64,000 nt of DNA from JAKZVK01 sp965237575 (GCA_965237575.1 CBDEGI010000003.1:1426001-1490000); one strand, 5' to 3'. Shown: positions 55,530 through 64,000, numbered from the stretch's first letter. Translations and numbers: made by a program. Notes: a model not told the origin generated them from the sequence alone.

Positions 55530-55549
55530 GGGCACGGCATGCCGTGCCC
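55530..55549. repeat. 20-bp perfect palindrome repeat
   Basis: It is identical to the palindrome at 49126-49145 and sits in the divergent promoter region of serS and the small lipoprotein gene. Confidence 0.85.
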
Positions 55550-55628
55550 GCGCCTCGAACCGCATCCCATCCCGCCGCCAACGGCGCAATGACAAGGGCG
55601 AACCCTGTCGATCCCCTATAATTTGGGG

Positions 55629-56150
55629 GTGCTCCCATTGCTCCGACCTCATCATTGGCCTCGCAGGCTATCGTGGCCTGTCACCGTGCTGTTATTACTG
55701 TTGTCGATCGCGGGTTGCGGCTCGGACGAGAAGTCCGATATCGCTGTGCGCGAGGCGGTCCGTGCGCATCTCGCCGGCCTCACGGACCTGTCATTGGGCA
55801 AAATGATCGTCGAAGTCGACAACGTCGAATACGACGGCAGCAACGCGACCGCCCAGGTAACGATCGCCGCCAGGGAGGATCCGCGGGCAAGCATGAAGAT
55901 GGCCTATCGCCTTCGGCGGTCGGGCTCGCAATGGATCGTGGAAGCACCGGTAGCCGGCTCTTCTCCGGGCGCTCATGGCGGTACGGGTGCTGGCGGAGGG
56001 GCCATGCCCCCGGGCTACCCGCCCGCGAACCCACCCATCGGCGAGCAGCCGAAGGCAGGTGGGCAGGGCTTGCCGCCTGGCCACCCGACGGTGCAAGGGG
56101 GCTCGGCTTCTCAGGAGTTGCCCCAAGGCCATCCCCCGGTAGCACAATAG
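55629..56150 (+). CDS. Small lipoprotein with Pro/Gly-rich tail
   Basis: The protein has about 173 residues. A basic N-terminus and the hydrophobic stretch VTVLLLLLSIAGC form a lipoprotein signal with Cys near residue 30. A folded domain of about 85 residues follows (VREAVRAHLAGLTDLSLGKMIVEVDNVEYDGSNATAQVTI), resembling small NTF2-like or lumazine-type beta folds but not assigned. The tail repeats PPGYPP, LPPGHP and LPQGHPP. GTG 55629 and TTG 55623 are both possible starts. It precedes hemL by 73 bases. Confidence 0.7.
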   Translation: MLPLLRPHHWPRRLSWPVTVLLLLLSIAGCGSDEKSDIAVREAVRAHLAGLTDLSLGKMIVEVDNVEYDGSNATAQVTIAAREDPRASMKMAYRLRRSGSQWIVEAPVAGSSPGAHGGTGAGGGAMPPGYPPANPPIGEQPKAGGQGLPPGHPTVQGGSASQELPQGHPPVAQ

Positions 56151-56223
56151 CCGGGCCGGCATCCTAGACCGATCCCATCGGTCGAACGCCGATCGACCCG
56201 TGTGACGAAAGGACCAAAAGCCC

Positions 56224-57582
56224 ATGGATCAGGAAACCCCGGCGGACGGCCAGTCAAACGGGTCGCCGCGAGATTCCGTGAACGTTAGCCGCGGTCACGA
56301 CCGTTCGCGCGAGCTATTCAAGAAAGCCGAGCAGCACATCCCTGGGGGTGTCAACTCGCCGGCGCGCGCTTTTCGGGCCGTCGGTGGCGATCCGGTGTTC
56401 ATCGACCGTGGCCAGGGGCCTTTCCTCTATGACGCCGACGGCAACGTCTATCTCGACTATGTCGGCTCGTGGGGGCCGTTGATTCTCGGCCACCGGCACA
56501 CCAGTGTCACGAAAGCGCTCCATCAAGTCATCAAGATCGGCACGAGCTTCGGGGCCCCAACCGAGCGCGAGGTCGAGATGGCGGACCTCATCTGCGAGCT
56601 GGTCGGCTCGATCGAAATGGTGCGGCTCGTCAACTCCGGCACCGAGGCGACGATGAGCGCCCTTCGCGCGGCCCGCGGCTACACCGGGCGCGATCTGGCC
56701 GTCAAGTTTATCGGCTGCTACCACGGCCACGTCGATTCGCTGCTGGTCAAGGCGGGCTCGGGGCTCGCGACGCTCGGCATGTCGGACTCCGGCGGCGTTC
56801 CCCAGTCGTTCAGCGAAACAACGATTCCGCTACCGTTCAACTCGGTCGAAGCCGTCGAGGATTGCTTCAAGCAACACGGCGACAAGATCGCCTGTCTGAT
56901 CGTCGAGCCGGTGGTCGGCAACATGGGATGCGTCCCGCCGGCGCCCGGCTATTTGCAAGCGCTGCGCAAGATCACCGAGCGCCATGGCGCGCTGCTGATC
57001 TTCGACGAGGTAATGACCGGCTTTCGCGTGGCCTTGGGCGGCGCGCAACAGCTCTACGGTGTCAAGCCGGACCTGACCACGCTCGGCAAAGTGATCGGCG
57101 GCGGCCTGCCTGTGGGTGCCTACGGTGGCCGCAAAGACGTGATGAGCAAGGTCGCGCCGCTCGGACCCGTCTACCAGGCCGGCACGCTTTCGGGGAACCC
57201 GCTGGCGGTCGCGGGCGGGCTGGCGACGCTGCGCGTACTCCGCGACTCACCCGAGATCTACGAGACGCTCGATCAAAACGCCGCCCGCCTGGTGGAGGGC
57301 GTGGCGGCAGCGGCGAAGAAGGCCGGCATCCCGATGACCGTGAACCGTGTCGGCTCGATGTTTACCTTCTTTTTCAACGAAGGGCCGGTCACCGATTTCG
57401 ACGGCGCCGCGAACAGCGACACCGACCGCTTCGCGCTCTTCTTCCGGCGGATGCTCGAGTCGGGCGTCTACTTGCCCTGCTCGCAGTTTGAAGCCGCGTT
57501 TCTCTCCGCGGCCCACAGCAGCGACCACATCGACGCCACCATCCGCGCAGCCGAACAGGCGCTTAGCGGACTGGCGGGCTGA
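56224..57582 (+). CDS. hemL: Glutamate-1-semialdehyde 2,1-aminomutase
   Basis: The 452-residue PLP aminomutase makes 5-aminolevulinate in the C5 tetrapyrrole pathway. Segments seen are AEQHIPGGVNSPARAFRAVGG, DYVGSWGPLILGH, LVNSGTEATMSALRAARG, FIGCYHGHVDSLLVKAGSG, LIFDEVMTGFR and the PLP lysine in TTLGKVIGGGLPVGAYGG. The order and length fit HemL, with an extra 25-residue hydrophilic N-terminus. It converges with the next gene. Confidence 0.96.
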   Translation: MDQETPADGQSNGSPRDSVNVSRGHDRSRELFKKAEQHIPGGVNSPARAFRAVGGDPVFIDRGQGPFLYDADGNVYLDYVGSWGPLILGHRHTSVTKALHQVIKIGTSFGAPTEREVEMADLICELVGSIEMVRLVNSGTEATMSALRAARGYTGRDLAVKFIGCYHGHVDSLLVKAGSGLATLGMSDSGGVPQSFSETTIPLPFNSVEAVEDCFKQHGDKIACLIVEPVVGNMGCVPPAPGYLQALRKITERHGALLIFDEVMTGFRVALGGAQQLYGVKPDLTTLGKVIGGGLPVGAYGGRKDVMSKVAPLGPVYQAGTLSGNPLAVAGGLATLRVLRDSPEIYETLDQNAARLVEGVAAAAKKAGIPMTVNRVGSMFTFFFNEGPVTDFDGAANSDTDRFALFFRRMLESGVYLPCSQFEAAFLSAAHSSDHIDATIRAAEQALSGLAG

Positions 57583-57609
57583 CGTCTCCCTGCCTCCTCC
57601 GAAGCGAAG

Positions 57610-58419
57610 CTATTTCTCCGGCTGCTCGGGCTGCGTTTTGGTCTCGTCGACGATCTCACCGAACGTGATGTCGGCGTCGCTCTTGAACTGCTTGTAGTCT
57701 TCGTATTTGATGATCATGCGGATGCGCTGGTCGCTGTTCTTGAAGTGCAAAACGTCATCCGCGCGAGTGTAGACGGGGAACCAGTATTTGCCGTCTATCT
57801 GGTCGCGGTAGGTTTCAAAACGGGGAAACTGGTTGTCTTCATTTTTCTTGAGTTTGCCGATGCCCTTGCCGTAGGTCTTGACGATCTGTAGATCTATCTG
57901 GTCGACCCAGATCTGCCCCTCGAAGTAGCGCTTGCCCTTCTCGAGTTGCTTCGGCTTCACGGCAAAGGTGTAGCACTCAATCTCGTCCACCTTCTCGGGG
58001 CCGAGATAGCGGACGTGGTAATCGTTGCGCTCCGCGGTTGTCATGACAAAGGGCTGCACGTCGCGCAGGTCCTGCATATCTTGCGGCGTGAGAATGATGT
58101 TCTGAAGCGTCGAAACCGGCGCGAAGACGACCCGCTCGTTCCGCCGGCCGTCCCCACTGAAGATGATGTCTTGCACGATCTCGTACTTACCGCGCACGCG
58201 GCCCGAGTCGGTGTACTCGAGGATCTTGACCGTTTGGCGGTAGGTGTAGTTGCCGCGGGCCTTGGAGAACTCCGTTTCCTTGGCGATGAAGTTGTCGATG
58301 AGCTGCTCGACCGGCATCGGCAGGTTGCCGACCGCCAAGTCGGCTGCTGGTGCGGGTGTGGCAAAACCCCCAACCAGTGCCAAAACTGTGACAAGCGTAG
58401 TGAGTGCCAAGACTCTCAT
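57610..58419 (-). CDS. Exported LolA-like protein
   Basis: The 269-residue protein has a signal peptide (MRVLALTTLVTVLALVGGFATPAPA). The mature part (YTYRQTVKILEYTDSGRVRG, NERVVFAPVSTL, CYTFAVKPKQLEKGKRYFEGQIWVDQIDLQIVK, FPRFETYRDQIDGKYWFPVYT) is beta-rich and resembles outer-membrane lipoprotein-sorting-like proteins of Acidobacteriota. The role is probably periplasmic carriage of lipids or lipoproteins, inferred from fold resemblance only. Confidence 0.75.
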   Translation of the reverse strand: MRVLALTTLVTVLALVGGFATPAPAADLAVGNLPMPVEQLIDNFIAKETEFSKARGNYTYRQTVKILEYTDSGRVRGKYEIVQDIIFSGDGRRNERVVFAPVSTLQNIILTPQDMQDLRDVQPFVMTTAERNDYHVRYLGPEKVDEIECYTFAVKPKQLEKGKRYFEGQIWVDQIDLQIVKTYGKGIGKLKKNEDNQFPRFETYRDQIDGKYWFPVYTRADDVLHFKNSDQRIRMIIKYEDYKQFKSDADITFGEIVDETKTQPEQPEK

Positions 58420-58546
58420 CGTCGTTCTCCCGCGGGCCACAGGCGGCCCTCAATTATCAATTATCCCACCGATGACGGACCGCTGCTCGTTTTCACAGAC
58501 GTTCGCCGGGCGCCTTGGGTTGCCGGCAAAGGCCCGAAAACATCGC

Positions 58547-60088
58547 TCATACCAGGACGCGATCTTGATGCTCGCCGAAGATTTCGCGCAGGCAGTCAGA
58601 AATCTCGCCGACGGTGGCGTAGGCCTCGACTGCGTCCAGCACCGCGGGCATTAGGTTGTCTGTCGAGCGAGCGGCGGGGGCCAAGCGTTCCAGACAGGCG
58701 CGAACCCGCCCTCCATCGCGTGAGCCATGCAGCGAAGTCAACGCGTCGCGGCGGCGTTCCTCCAGCGTTTCGTCGATGCGAAAGATCGGCACGGACTGGG
58801 GCTCCTCCGAGCGATAGGCGTTGACGCCGACCAACTTCTGCTCGCCGGTCTCCACCTTCTTCTGAAACTCGTACGCGGCGCTCTGGATCTCCCCCTGCAC
58901 GAAGCCGCGTTCAATGGCGGCAATCATGCCGCCCATGGCGTCGACCTTGTCGAGGTAGCCCCGGGCCCCTTGCTCGATCTCGTCGGTGAGGCCCTCGATG
59001 GTATAGGAACCGCCCACCGGGTCGGCGGTGTTCGCGATGCCGGTCTCTTCGGCGAGCACTTGCTGGGTGCGGAGGGCCAGCTTCGCCGCCTGTTCGGTCG
59101 GGAGCGCCAAGGCTTCGTCGTAGGAGTTCGTGTGCAGCGACTGCGCGCCCCCGAGCACTGCGGCCAGGGCCTCGAAGCTGGTCCGCACGACGTTGACGAG
59201 CGGCTGCTGCGCCGTGAGAGTCGAGCCGGCGGTCTGCACGTGGAACCGCATGGCCCGTGAGCGTGGGTCCTGGGCGCCGAAACGGTCGCGCATCAGGTGC
59301 GCGTAGAGCCTCCGGGCGGCACGGAACTTGGCGATCTCCTCGAGGAAGTTGCGGTCCGCGCTGAAGAAGAACGATAGCCTCGGAGCGAAGTCGTCGATCG
59401 CCAGCCCGGCCGCGAGTGCCGATTCGACGTAACTCACCGCGTTCGCCAGTGTGAAGGCGACCTCTTGGACCGCGGTCGCACCAGCCTCCCGCATGTGGTA
59501 GCCGCTGATCGAGATGACGTTCCAGTTCGGGGCTTCGCGGCTCGCCCAAGCGAAGAGGTCGGTGACGATCCGCATCGACGGCCGCGGCGGATAGATGTAC
59601 GTGCCGCGCGCAATGTACTCCTTCAGGATGTCGTTTTGGACGGTACCCTGCAGCTCATGGACCTCGACACCTTGCTTGCGGGCCAGGGCCAGGTACATCG
59701 CCAGCAAGATCATTGCCGTCGAGTTGATCGTCATCGAGGTCGACACCTTGCCGAGCGGGATGCCGTCGAACAGCTCTTCCATGTCGGCCAGGGAGCTGAT
59801 CGCCACGCCGGCGCGGCCGACTTCCCCGGCGGCCAGTGGGTGGTCGGAGTCGTAGCCCATTTGCGTCGGCAGATCGAAGGCGACCGAGAGACCGGTGATG
59901 CCCTGGGAGAGCAGGTAGCGGTAGCGCTCGTTCGACTGCGCGGCGTCGCCGAAGCCGGCATACTGGCGCATTGTCCAGAGCCGGTCGCGGTACATGCCCG
60001 GGTGAATACCGCGGGTGAACGGGGGCTCGCCGGGATCGCCCAAGCGCTCGGCGTAGTCGAACGAAGTGGGACCGTAGCGCTCTTTCAC
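58547..60088 (-). CDS. Methylmalonyl-CoA mutase, large (catalytic) subunit
   Basis: The 513-residue catalytic barrel includes GEPPFTRGIHPGMYRDRLWTMRQYAGFG, YLLSQGITGLSVAFDLPTQMGYDSDHP, KVSTSMTINSTAMILLAMY, GTVQNDILKEYIARGTYIYPP, ISGYHMREAGATAVQE and FHVQTAGSTLTAQQPL. It ends before any B12-binding domain (no DxHxxG), so it is the split-subunit type that needs a separate cobalamin-binding protein; none is adjacent. The enzyme links propionyl-CoA and succinyl-CoA metabolism. The GTG start at 60088 is tentative. Confidence 0.93.
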   Translation of the reverse strand: MKERYGPTSFDYAERLGDPGEPPFTRGIHPGMYRDRLWTMRQYAGFGDAAQSNERYRYLLSQGITGLSVAFDLPTQMGYDSDHPLAAGEVGRAGVAISSLADMEELFDGIPLGKVSTSMTINSTAMILLAMYLALARKQGVEVHELQGTVQNDILKEYIARGTYIYPPRPSMRIVTDLFAWASREAPNWNVISISGYHMREAGATAVQEVAFTLANAVSYVESALAAGLAIDDFAPRLSFFFSADRNFLEEIAKFRAARRLYAHLMRDRFGAQDPRSRAMRFHVQTAGSTLTAQQPLVNVVRTSFEALAAVLGGAQSLHTNSYDEALALPTEQAAKLALRTQQVLAEETGIANTADPVGGSYTIEGLTDEIEQGARGYLDKVDAMGGMIAAIERGFVQGEIQSAAYEFQKKVETGEQKLVGVNAYRSEEPQSVPIFRIDETLEERRRDALTSLHGSRDGGRVRACLERLAPAARSTDNLMPAVLDAVEAYATVGEISDCLREIFGEHQDRVLV

Positions 60089-60149
60089 GGCGTTGCCCGT
60101 AACGGACGCGCGAGGGGAGGCGGGAAACGGCTCCCCGTCAGCCGCCGTG

Positions 60150-60449
60150 TCACCGGTCGCGCGCGATTCGCTTGGCGCGGCGAAAGGAGGAAATGCCGAA
60201 GCCCAACAGGACGAGTACGAACAGCCCGACCGTGGCTAGTTTGAACGGCGCGTTGGGGTCGCTATCCATGCTTTGAAAGTTGCTGATGAGTCCCTCGCTG
60301 CCAAAGATGAAGAACAGCGCGAACGCGAAGAAAATGAAGCCCGTCACCTCATGGAACAGCTCCCGCGCCATGCCCCACAGCTTCGGGATGAACTTCTTGA
60401 CCTCGTTCAGCCCGATGGTAAACAGCTTCATCACCATGGCAGTCATCAT
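60150..60449 (-). CDS. Small membrane protein
   Basis: The 99-residue protein (MMTAMVMKLFTIGLNEVKKFIPKLW) has two hydrophobic helices (VTGFIFFAFALFFIFG and LATVGLFVLVLLGFGISSF) and a basic C-terminus. It lies upstream of the mutase gene on the same strand. No family was recognised. Several ATG codons lie close together, so the start is uncertain by a few residues. Confidence 0.65.
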   Translation of the reverse strand: MMTAMVMKLFTIGLNEVKKFIPKLWGMARELFHEVTGFIFFAFALFFIFGSEGLISNFQSMDSDPNAPFKLATVGLFVLVLLGFGISSFRRAKRIARDR

Positions 60450-60604
60450 GCTAGCAAAGCGATTCCTGGGCAGCGGGCGGAGATTCATCCGTAGACAAGG
60501 CCGGCTCCGAGGAACCACATGGACCGGGTGAAGATGAAACTGAGACACTACCCCGAGGGTTGCGCGCGCTTGGATTAGGTTCGAGTATGGAGACAAGATC
60601 CCCA

Positions 60605-61402
60605 ATGGCTCTGAACGTCGGCATTGTAGGCTGCGGCAACATTGGCTTGGAGTTGGCCCGTTTCGTGCATCAGCACAAGGCGTTTACCCTCCAGGCTGTT
60701 TCCGACGTGGAGCCGGAGCCGATCCGCCGACTCCTAGCTGAGATCCAGCCGGACCGGTTCGAAACGCTCGACCTAGACGACTTGGTCGATGCGGTCGATC
60801 TCATCGTCGAAACGGCCAACAAAGAGGTCGCCGGTGCCATCTTGGCTCACCCTCGGCTCGATGTCCCAGGAAGAAAGCTGTTTCTGCTGAGCACGTCGGC
60901 TTTGTTGGAATCGAGCGATCGGGTCAAGCAACTGAAGCATTGCGAGGTCTTTCTACCGTCCGGGGCTATCGCGGGGTTGGATGCGATCAAGGCAGTTGCG
61001 GGACAAATCTCGTCCCTGACTTTGACGACGACGAAACCGCCCGCGGGCTTGGACGGGGCGCCCTACATCGTCGAGGCGGGCATCGATCTTGCCGGGCTCA
61101 CCTCCGCACGAACGATCTTCTCCGGCGGTCTCACCGAAGCGGTTCGTGGTTTCCCGAAGAACGTGAACGTGGCCGCCACGCTGTTCGTCACATCGGGGTT
61201 TGAGGACTTGCAGGTCAAGGTGATCGCCGATCCCGCGGCAACGTCGAACCAGCATGAAATCGTCTGCGAGGGCGACTTCGGTACGATTACCGTCCGGGCC
61301 GAGAACAAGCCTAGCGCGAACCCGAAGACCAGCATGCTCGCCATCCTGAGCGCGAAGCGAACTCTCGACGGTATTGTCGAGACGATCCATGCGGGAACGT
61401 AG
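60605..61402 (+). CDS. L-aspartate dehydrogenase-like NAD(P) oxidoreductase
   Basis: The 265-residue protein has a Rossmann start LNVGIVGCGNIGLELARFV, IVETANKEVAG, FLPSGAIAGLDAIKAVAG and FPKNVNVAATLFVTSGF. The last two are diagnostic of the NadX / aspartate dehydrogenase domain family. The reaction would be L-aspartate to iminoaspartate or oxaloacetate, sometimes for NAD synthesis. ATG 60605 follows GGAG at 60589-60592; ATG 60587 is an alternative. Confidence 0.87.
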   Translation: MALNVGIVGCGNIGLELARFVHQHKAFTLQAVSDVEPEPIRRLLAEIQPDRFETLDLDDLVDAVDLIVETANKEVAGAILAHPRLDVPGRKLFLLSTSALLESSDRVKQLKHCEVFLPSGAIAGLDAIKAVAGQISSLTLTTTKPPAGLDGAPYIVEAGIDLAGLTSARTIFSGGLTEAVRGFPKNVNVAATLFVTSGFEDLQVKVIADPAATSNQHEIVCEGDFGTITVRAENKPSANPKTSMLAILSAKRTLDGIVETIHAGT

Positions 61403-61423
61403 CGCAGCAGATGAGGGACTTCC

Positions 61424-62647
61424 ATGATGCCGGAACAACCAACGTCGCGCCGCCAATTCCTGAGGCAGTCCGCGATTGCCGCATCGGCTGGAGCCCTCGT
61501 CTGCGGTTCACTCGACGAGCGAACCGTGGCAAGCGCCGCTGAGGTCGATCGATCCATCACGATCAAGACGCCGCCCGCGGTCCGGCAGGTCGATGTCTTG
61601 TTCGATTCGTCAAGCTACACCGCGTTTCCGCATGTCGTGCGACTCGATGGAGACGAATTGCTGATGGCCTTCCGCCAGGCGCCCAGCCAGGAGCGCGTCC
61701 GCCATACGCACCCCCGTAGCGTGATCACCGTCATTCGCTCCTACGATTTGGGCGAGAGCTGGGACATCGAGAACGCCGGCCAACTCGCCGCGGGAGGGGG
61801 CCAGGAGTTCGCACCGATCTACCTCGGCGGCGGAGTGGTCGGCGGGCTCTTGGCCATGCACGAAGTCGTGCCGGTCAGGGAAAGTCAACGCACCGCGATT
61901 CCTCACAGCCACAAACCCGAGTACCCATTCCGCAACGTCGGTGGATTCTGGTGCTGGAGCGACAACGCCGGTCTCACCTGGCCGCTCCACCACAACGTTC
62001 TGTTCGCGCCGAAGCTGCAGACATGCTCGACCGCGATCCAACTCGCCACGGGAACCTTGCTGGCCCCCTGCTATGGCAACGTCGAACAAGGCCTGAGCGG
62101 TGTCTCATCCAACCGGGTCTCATCCAACGTCATGTATCGATCCGACGACAACGGCAAGACGTGGTCGGCTTCCACGGTGATGGCCCGGGGAACCAAAACC
62201 ACGCGGGACTATCACGAGCCGTGCATCCTCGAGCTGGGTGACGGACATCTGCTCGGGATGCATCGTGTGGGCCGATGCCAGGACGGCCGCCTCGGCCTGT
62301 TGTGGCAGAACGAGTCGCGCGACGGAGGCACATCATGGACCAGGCCCGTCGAGACCAACATCACATCGGGAGCCTGTCCGCGGCTGCTAAAACTGTCCGA
62401 TGGCCGCATTCTGTTGACCTACGGACGGCGTTACGAACCGTACGGTCTGTACGCGAGAGTGAGTAGCGATGGAGGAAAGAGATGGAGCGAGGAATCGTGG
62501 CTGCTGCGAGCCGCACCCAACGGCGACCAGGGCTACAGTTCCTCCGTCGAGATTGAGCCCGGTCGAATCTTCACTGCCTGCTACGCACAGAACGATGAAG
62601 GAGTGACCGGTATCACCGGCACGTTTTGGAGTCTTCCGTCAGGATGA
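61424..62647 (+). CDS. Sialidase-like BNR-repeat protein with Tat signal
   Basis: The 407-residue exported protein has the Tat signal SRRQFLRQSAIAASAGAL. The six-bladed propeller has Asp-box-like repeats: SYDLGESWD, SDNAGLTWP, SDDNGKTWS, SRDGGTSWT and SSDGGKRWS. FPHVVRLDGDELLMAFRQ and ELGDGHLLGMHRVG fit exo-alpha-sialidase-type proteins. The sialidase Arg triad could not be mapped reliably, so the substrate (sialic acid or another glycan) is open. It lies 22 bases after the aspartate dehydrogenase-like gene. Confidence 0.85.
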   Translation: MMPEQPTSRRQFLRQSAIAASAGALVCGSLDERTVASAAEVDRSITIKTPPAVRQVDVLFDSSSYTAFPHVVRLDGDELLMAFRQAPSQERVRHTHPRSVITVIRSYDLGESWDIENAGQLAAGGGQEFAPIYLGGGVVGGLLAMHEVVPVRESQRTAIPHSHKPEYPFRNVGGFWCWSDNAGLTWPLHHNVLFAPKLQTCSTAIQLATGTLLAPCYGNVEQGLSGVSSNRVSSNVMYRSDDNGKTWSASTVMARGTKTTRDYHEPCILELGDGHLLGMHRVGRCQDGRLGLLWQNESRDGGTSWTRPVETNITSGACPRLLKLSDGRILLTYGRRYEPYGLYARVSSDGGKRWSEESWLLRAAPNGDQGYSSSVEIEPGRIFTACYAQNDEGVTGITGTFWSLPSG

Positions 62648-62746
62648 CACGTGGTAAACGCCACGCCGTTTGAACTAAGCCGCTCGCGCGGCGGACGCTG
62701 CGCGTGAGCGTTCCATCAGCAGTGGCGCCTGGTTGAGAGTAAGGTC

Positions 62747-62771
62747 GGGACACCAACGAAGGAGGTGTCCC
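62747..62771 (+). promoter_or_regulatory. Hairpin containing the integrase ribosome binding site
   Basis: GGGACACC (62747-62754) pairs with GGTGTCCC (62764-62771) around AACGAAGGA. The GGAGG (61-65) lies partly in the loop and partly in the 3' arm, 8 bases before the GTG start at 62773. Translation would be masked while the hairpin is closed. Confidence 0.7.
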
Positions 62772-62772
62772 A

Positions 62773-63672
62773 GTGACCCGTTTACGTCAGATGATGCTGG
62801 AGGAGCTCCAGCGTCGCAACTACGCCCAGACCACGATCAGGAACTACATGAGGACGGTCGAAGACTTTTCCAAGCACTTCGGCCGTCCTCCGGATCAGCT
62901 CGGCCTGGACGAGATTCGCACGTACCAAGCGTACTTGCTAACGGAGAGGAGGATGGGCGTCCGTACCGTCGGCCTGCACACTGCAGGCCTGCGGTTCTTC
63001 TTCTGCAAAACGTTAAGGCGGAACTATCCCGTCGAGGAGTTTCCCTACCCCAAGAAACCGCGAGAGCTGCCGATCATCCTGACCCAACAAGAAGCGGTGC
63101 GGCTGATCGAATCGGCCAGCAACCTGTTTCATCGCGCCATGTTGATGACGCTCTACTCGACCGGGATGCGTCGAGCAGAACTCTGCAACCTCAAGGTGGA
63201 AAACATCGACAGCGAGAGGATGCTCGTCCACATCCGTCACGGCAAAGGCGGCCGCGATCGGTCCGTGCCGCTGAGTCCGAAGCTGCTGGAGACCTTGCGC
63301 GAGTACTACCGCTGGATGAAACCCAAGACGTATCTGTTTCCCGGTGCCATCAGAAACTGGCGAGTCGACAAGCCAATCACTCCGAAGGTGCCCTGGTTGG
63401 CCTGCCGAGAGGCAGCGGAACGAGCGGGCATCGACAAACCCGTTCGCCCGCACTTGCTGCGGCACAGCTTCGCCACGCATCTGCTCGAACAAGGAGCCGA
63501 CCTGCCGACGCTACAAGCGTTGCTCGGCCATGCCGAGCTGAAGGCCACGTCGATCTACCTGCATCTGTCCGAGCGGCATCTCAAAGCGGCGGGGACGCCG
63601 ATCGATCAAGCGGAGTTCTCGAGTCCGGACCAGGTCAAGCGGTCCAAGAAGCTCCATAAGAAGAAGAGGTGA
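62773..63672 (+). CDS. Tyrosine recombinase of an IS91-type element
   Basis: The 299-residue protein has an N-terminal SAM-like core-binding domain (LEELQRRNYAQTTIRNYMRTVEDFSKHF) and a catalytic domain with TLYSTGMRRAELCNLKVENID (first Arg), the KGGRDRSVPL lysine turn, RPHLLRHSFATHLLEQG (HxxR) and LLGHAELKATSIYLHL (His and the nucleophilic Tyr). All five catalytic positions are visible, so it is probably active. It starts with GTG and its stop overlaps the transposase start. Such recombinases accompany a subgroup of IS91-family transposons. Confidence 0.9.
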   Translation: MTRLRQMMLEELQRRNYAQTTIRNYMRTVEDFSKHFGRPPDQLGLDEIRTYQAYLLTERRMGVRTVGLHTAGLRFFFCKTLRRNYPVEEFPYPKKPRELPIILTQQEAVRLIESASNLFHRAMLMTLYSTGMRRAELCNLKVENIDSERMLVHIRHGKGGRDRSVPLSPKLLETLREYYRWMKPKTYLFPGAIRNWRVDKPITPKVPWLACREAAERAGIDKPVRPHLLRHSFATHLLEQGADLPTLQALLGHAELKATSIYLHLSERHLKAAGTPIDQAEFSSPDQVKRSKKLHKKKR

Positions 63673-64000
63673 AACGGCCACCCTTCGAGGTGGCTGACAT
63701 CATTCGCGCGGTAGGCAATCGATTCCAACAGCGGTTTCGACTCAACGGACTTCATCGCAAGATTCTGAGCGCCATCGAACGCTGTCGTACGGCGGCGTTG
63801 GGCGGACACCGCGACCGTTGTACCCGCTGTGGCTACGACGCGGCCATCTCCTACAACTCCTGCCGCAATCGCCATTGCCCCAAGTGTCAGGCTGGCGCGA
63901 GGGACCAGTGGCTCGCTGCACGCGAGGGTGAGCTGCTACCGGTGGCCTACGTTCACGTGGTCTTCACGATCCCTCGGCAGCTGGCGGACGTAGCGTTTCA
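63669..64000 (+). CDS. IS91-family transposase, 5' part (cut by window end)
   Basis: The first 110 residues are present, from GTG 63669, which overlaps the recombinase stop. FRLNGLHRKILSAIERCRTAALGGH is followed by the zinc-binding segment CTRCGYDAAISYNSCRNRHCPKCQ, WLAAREGELLPVAYVHVVFTIP then begins the Y2-transposase core. The catalytic Tyr region lies outside the window. Elements of this type move by rolling-circle replication. Confidence 0.9.
   Translation, partial: MKRPPFEVADIIRAVGNRFQQRFRLNGLHRKILSAIERCRTAALGGHRDRCTRCGYDAAISYNSCRNRHCPKCQAGARDQWLAAREGELLPVAYVHVVFTIPRQLADVAF

Overview
The window looks like chromosomal DNA of a GC-rich Acidobacteriota-type bacterium. That assignment is an inference from the gene families: a Ser/Thr kinase fused to a TolB-like propeller, a DUF1592/DUF1552/ankyrin operon, DUF1501/DUF1553 remnants, an Oar-type receptor stub, an Acidobacteria-style VWFA-related protein, and many Tat-exported enzymes and lipoproteins. 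No rRNA gene or CRISPR array was seen. One tRNA gene was found.

Left part (1-25.4 kb): this is an eroding, mobile-element-rich region. The kinase gene (1-2937) and a gamma-glutamyltransferase gene (20033-21930) are each split by a copy of the same 257-276 bp non-coding element, which has 25-bp terminal inverted repeats and 8-bp target duplications. A relative of that element sits at 4707-4960. Other damaged genes are a PQQ dehydrogenase fragment, a frameshifted winged-helix protein, a frameshifted DUF3830 protein, an Oar-like receptor stub, a frameshifted M81 peptidase and a deletion fusion of DUF1553 and DUF1501. Apparently intact genes are the DUF1592-DUF1552-ankyrin operon, a MazF toxin operon with an unusual upstream partner and a palindromic operator, an IS1-type transposase beside a tRNA, a D-cysteine desulfhydrase/ACC deaminase-type PLP enzyme, a sulfite-oxidase-like molybdoenzyme and an HpcH/HpaI aldolase.

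Middle part (26-32 kb): TadE/TadG-type pilus genes are followed by an HDOD-GGDEF protein and a HEAT-repeat protein. The first TadE gene carries an exact 235-bp tandem duplication that shifts its frame.

Right part (32-62.6 kb): this part is denser and mostly intact. A minus-strand block holds a sulfatase-fold enzyme with Thr at the formylglycine position, a phytanoyl-CoA-type dioxygenase, an SDR, a VOC protein and a lipoprotein esterase. Next come glyA behind a terminator-like leader hairpin, a diheme cytochrome c overlapping a PQQ alcohol dehydrogenase, a HAD dehalogenase, UPF0182, a sugar-binding lipoprotein, a frameshifted RRM protein, a UxuA-like enzyme, a VWFA protein, RraA-like and TIM-barrel sugar enzymes, an amidohydrolase-like protein, a cupin, serS, hemL, a LolA-like protein, the methylmalonyl-CoA mutase large subunit, an aspartate dehydrogenase-like protein and a sialidase-like protein. 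Two short repeat families, a REP-like hairpin and a 20-bp palindrome, lie between these genes.

Right edge (62.7-64 kb): the start of an IS91-type element, with a tyrosine recombinase whose ribosome binding site lies in a hairpin and an overlapping Y2-type transposase cut by the window end. All functions are read from sequence motifs; no database search was run.
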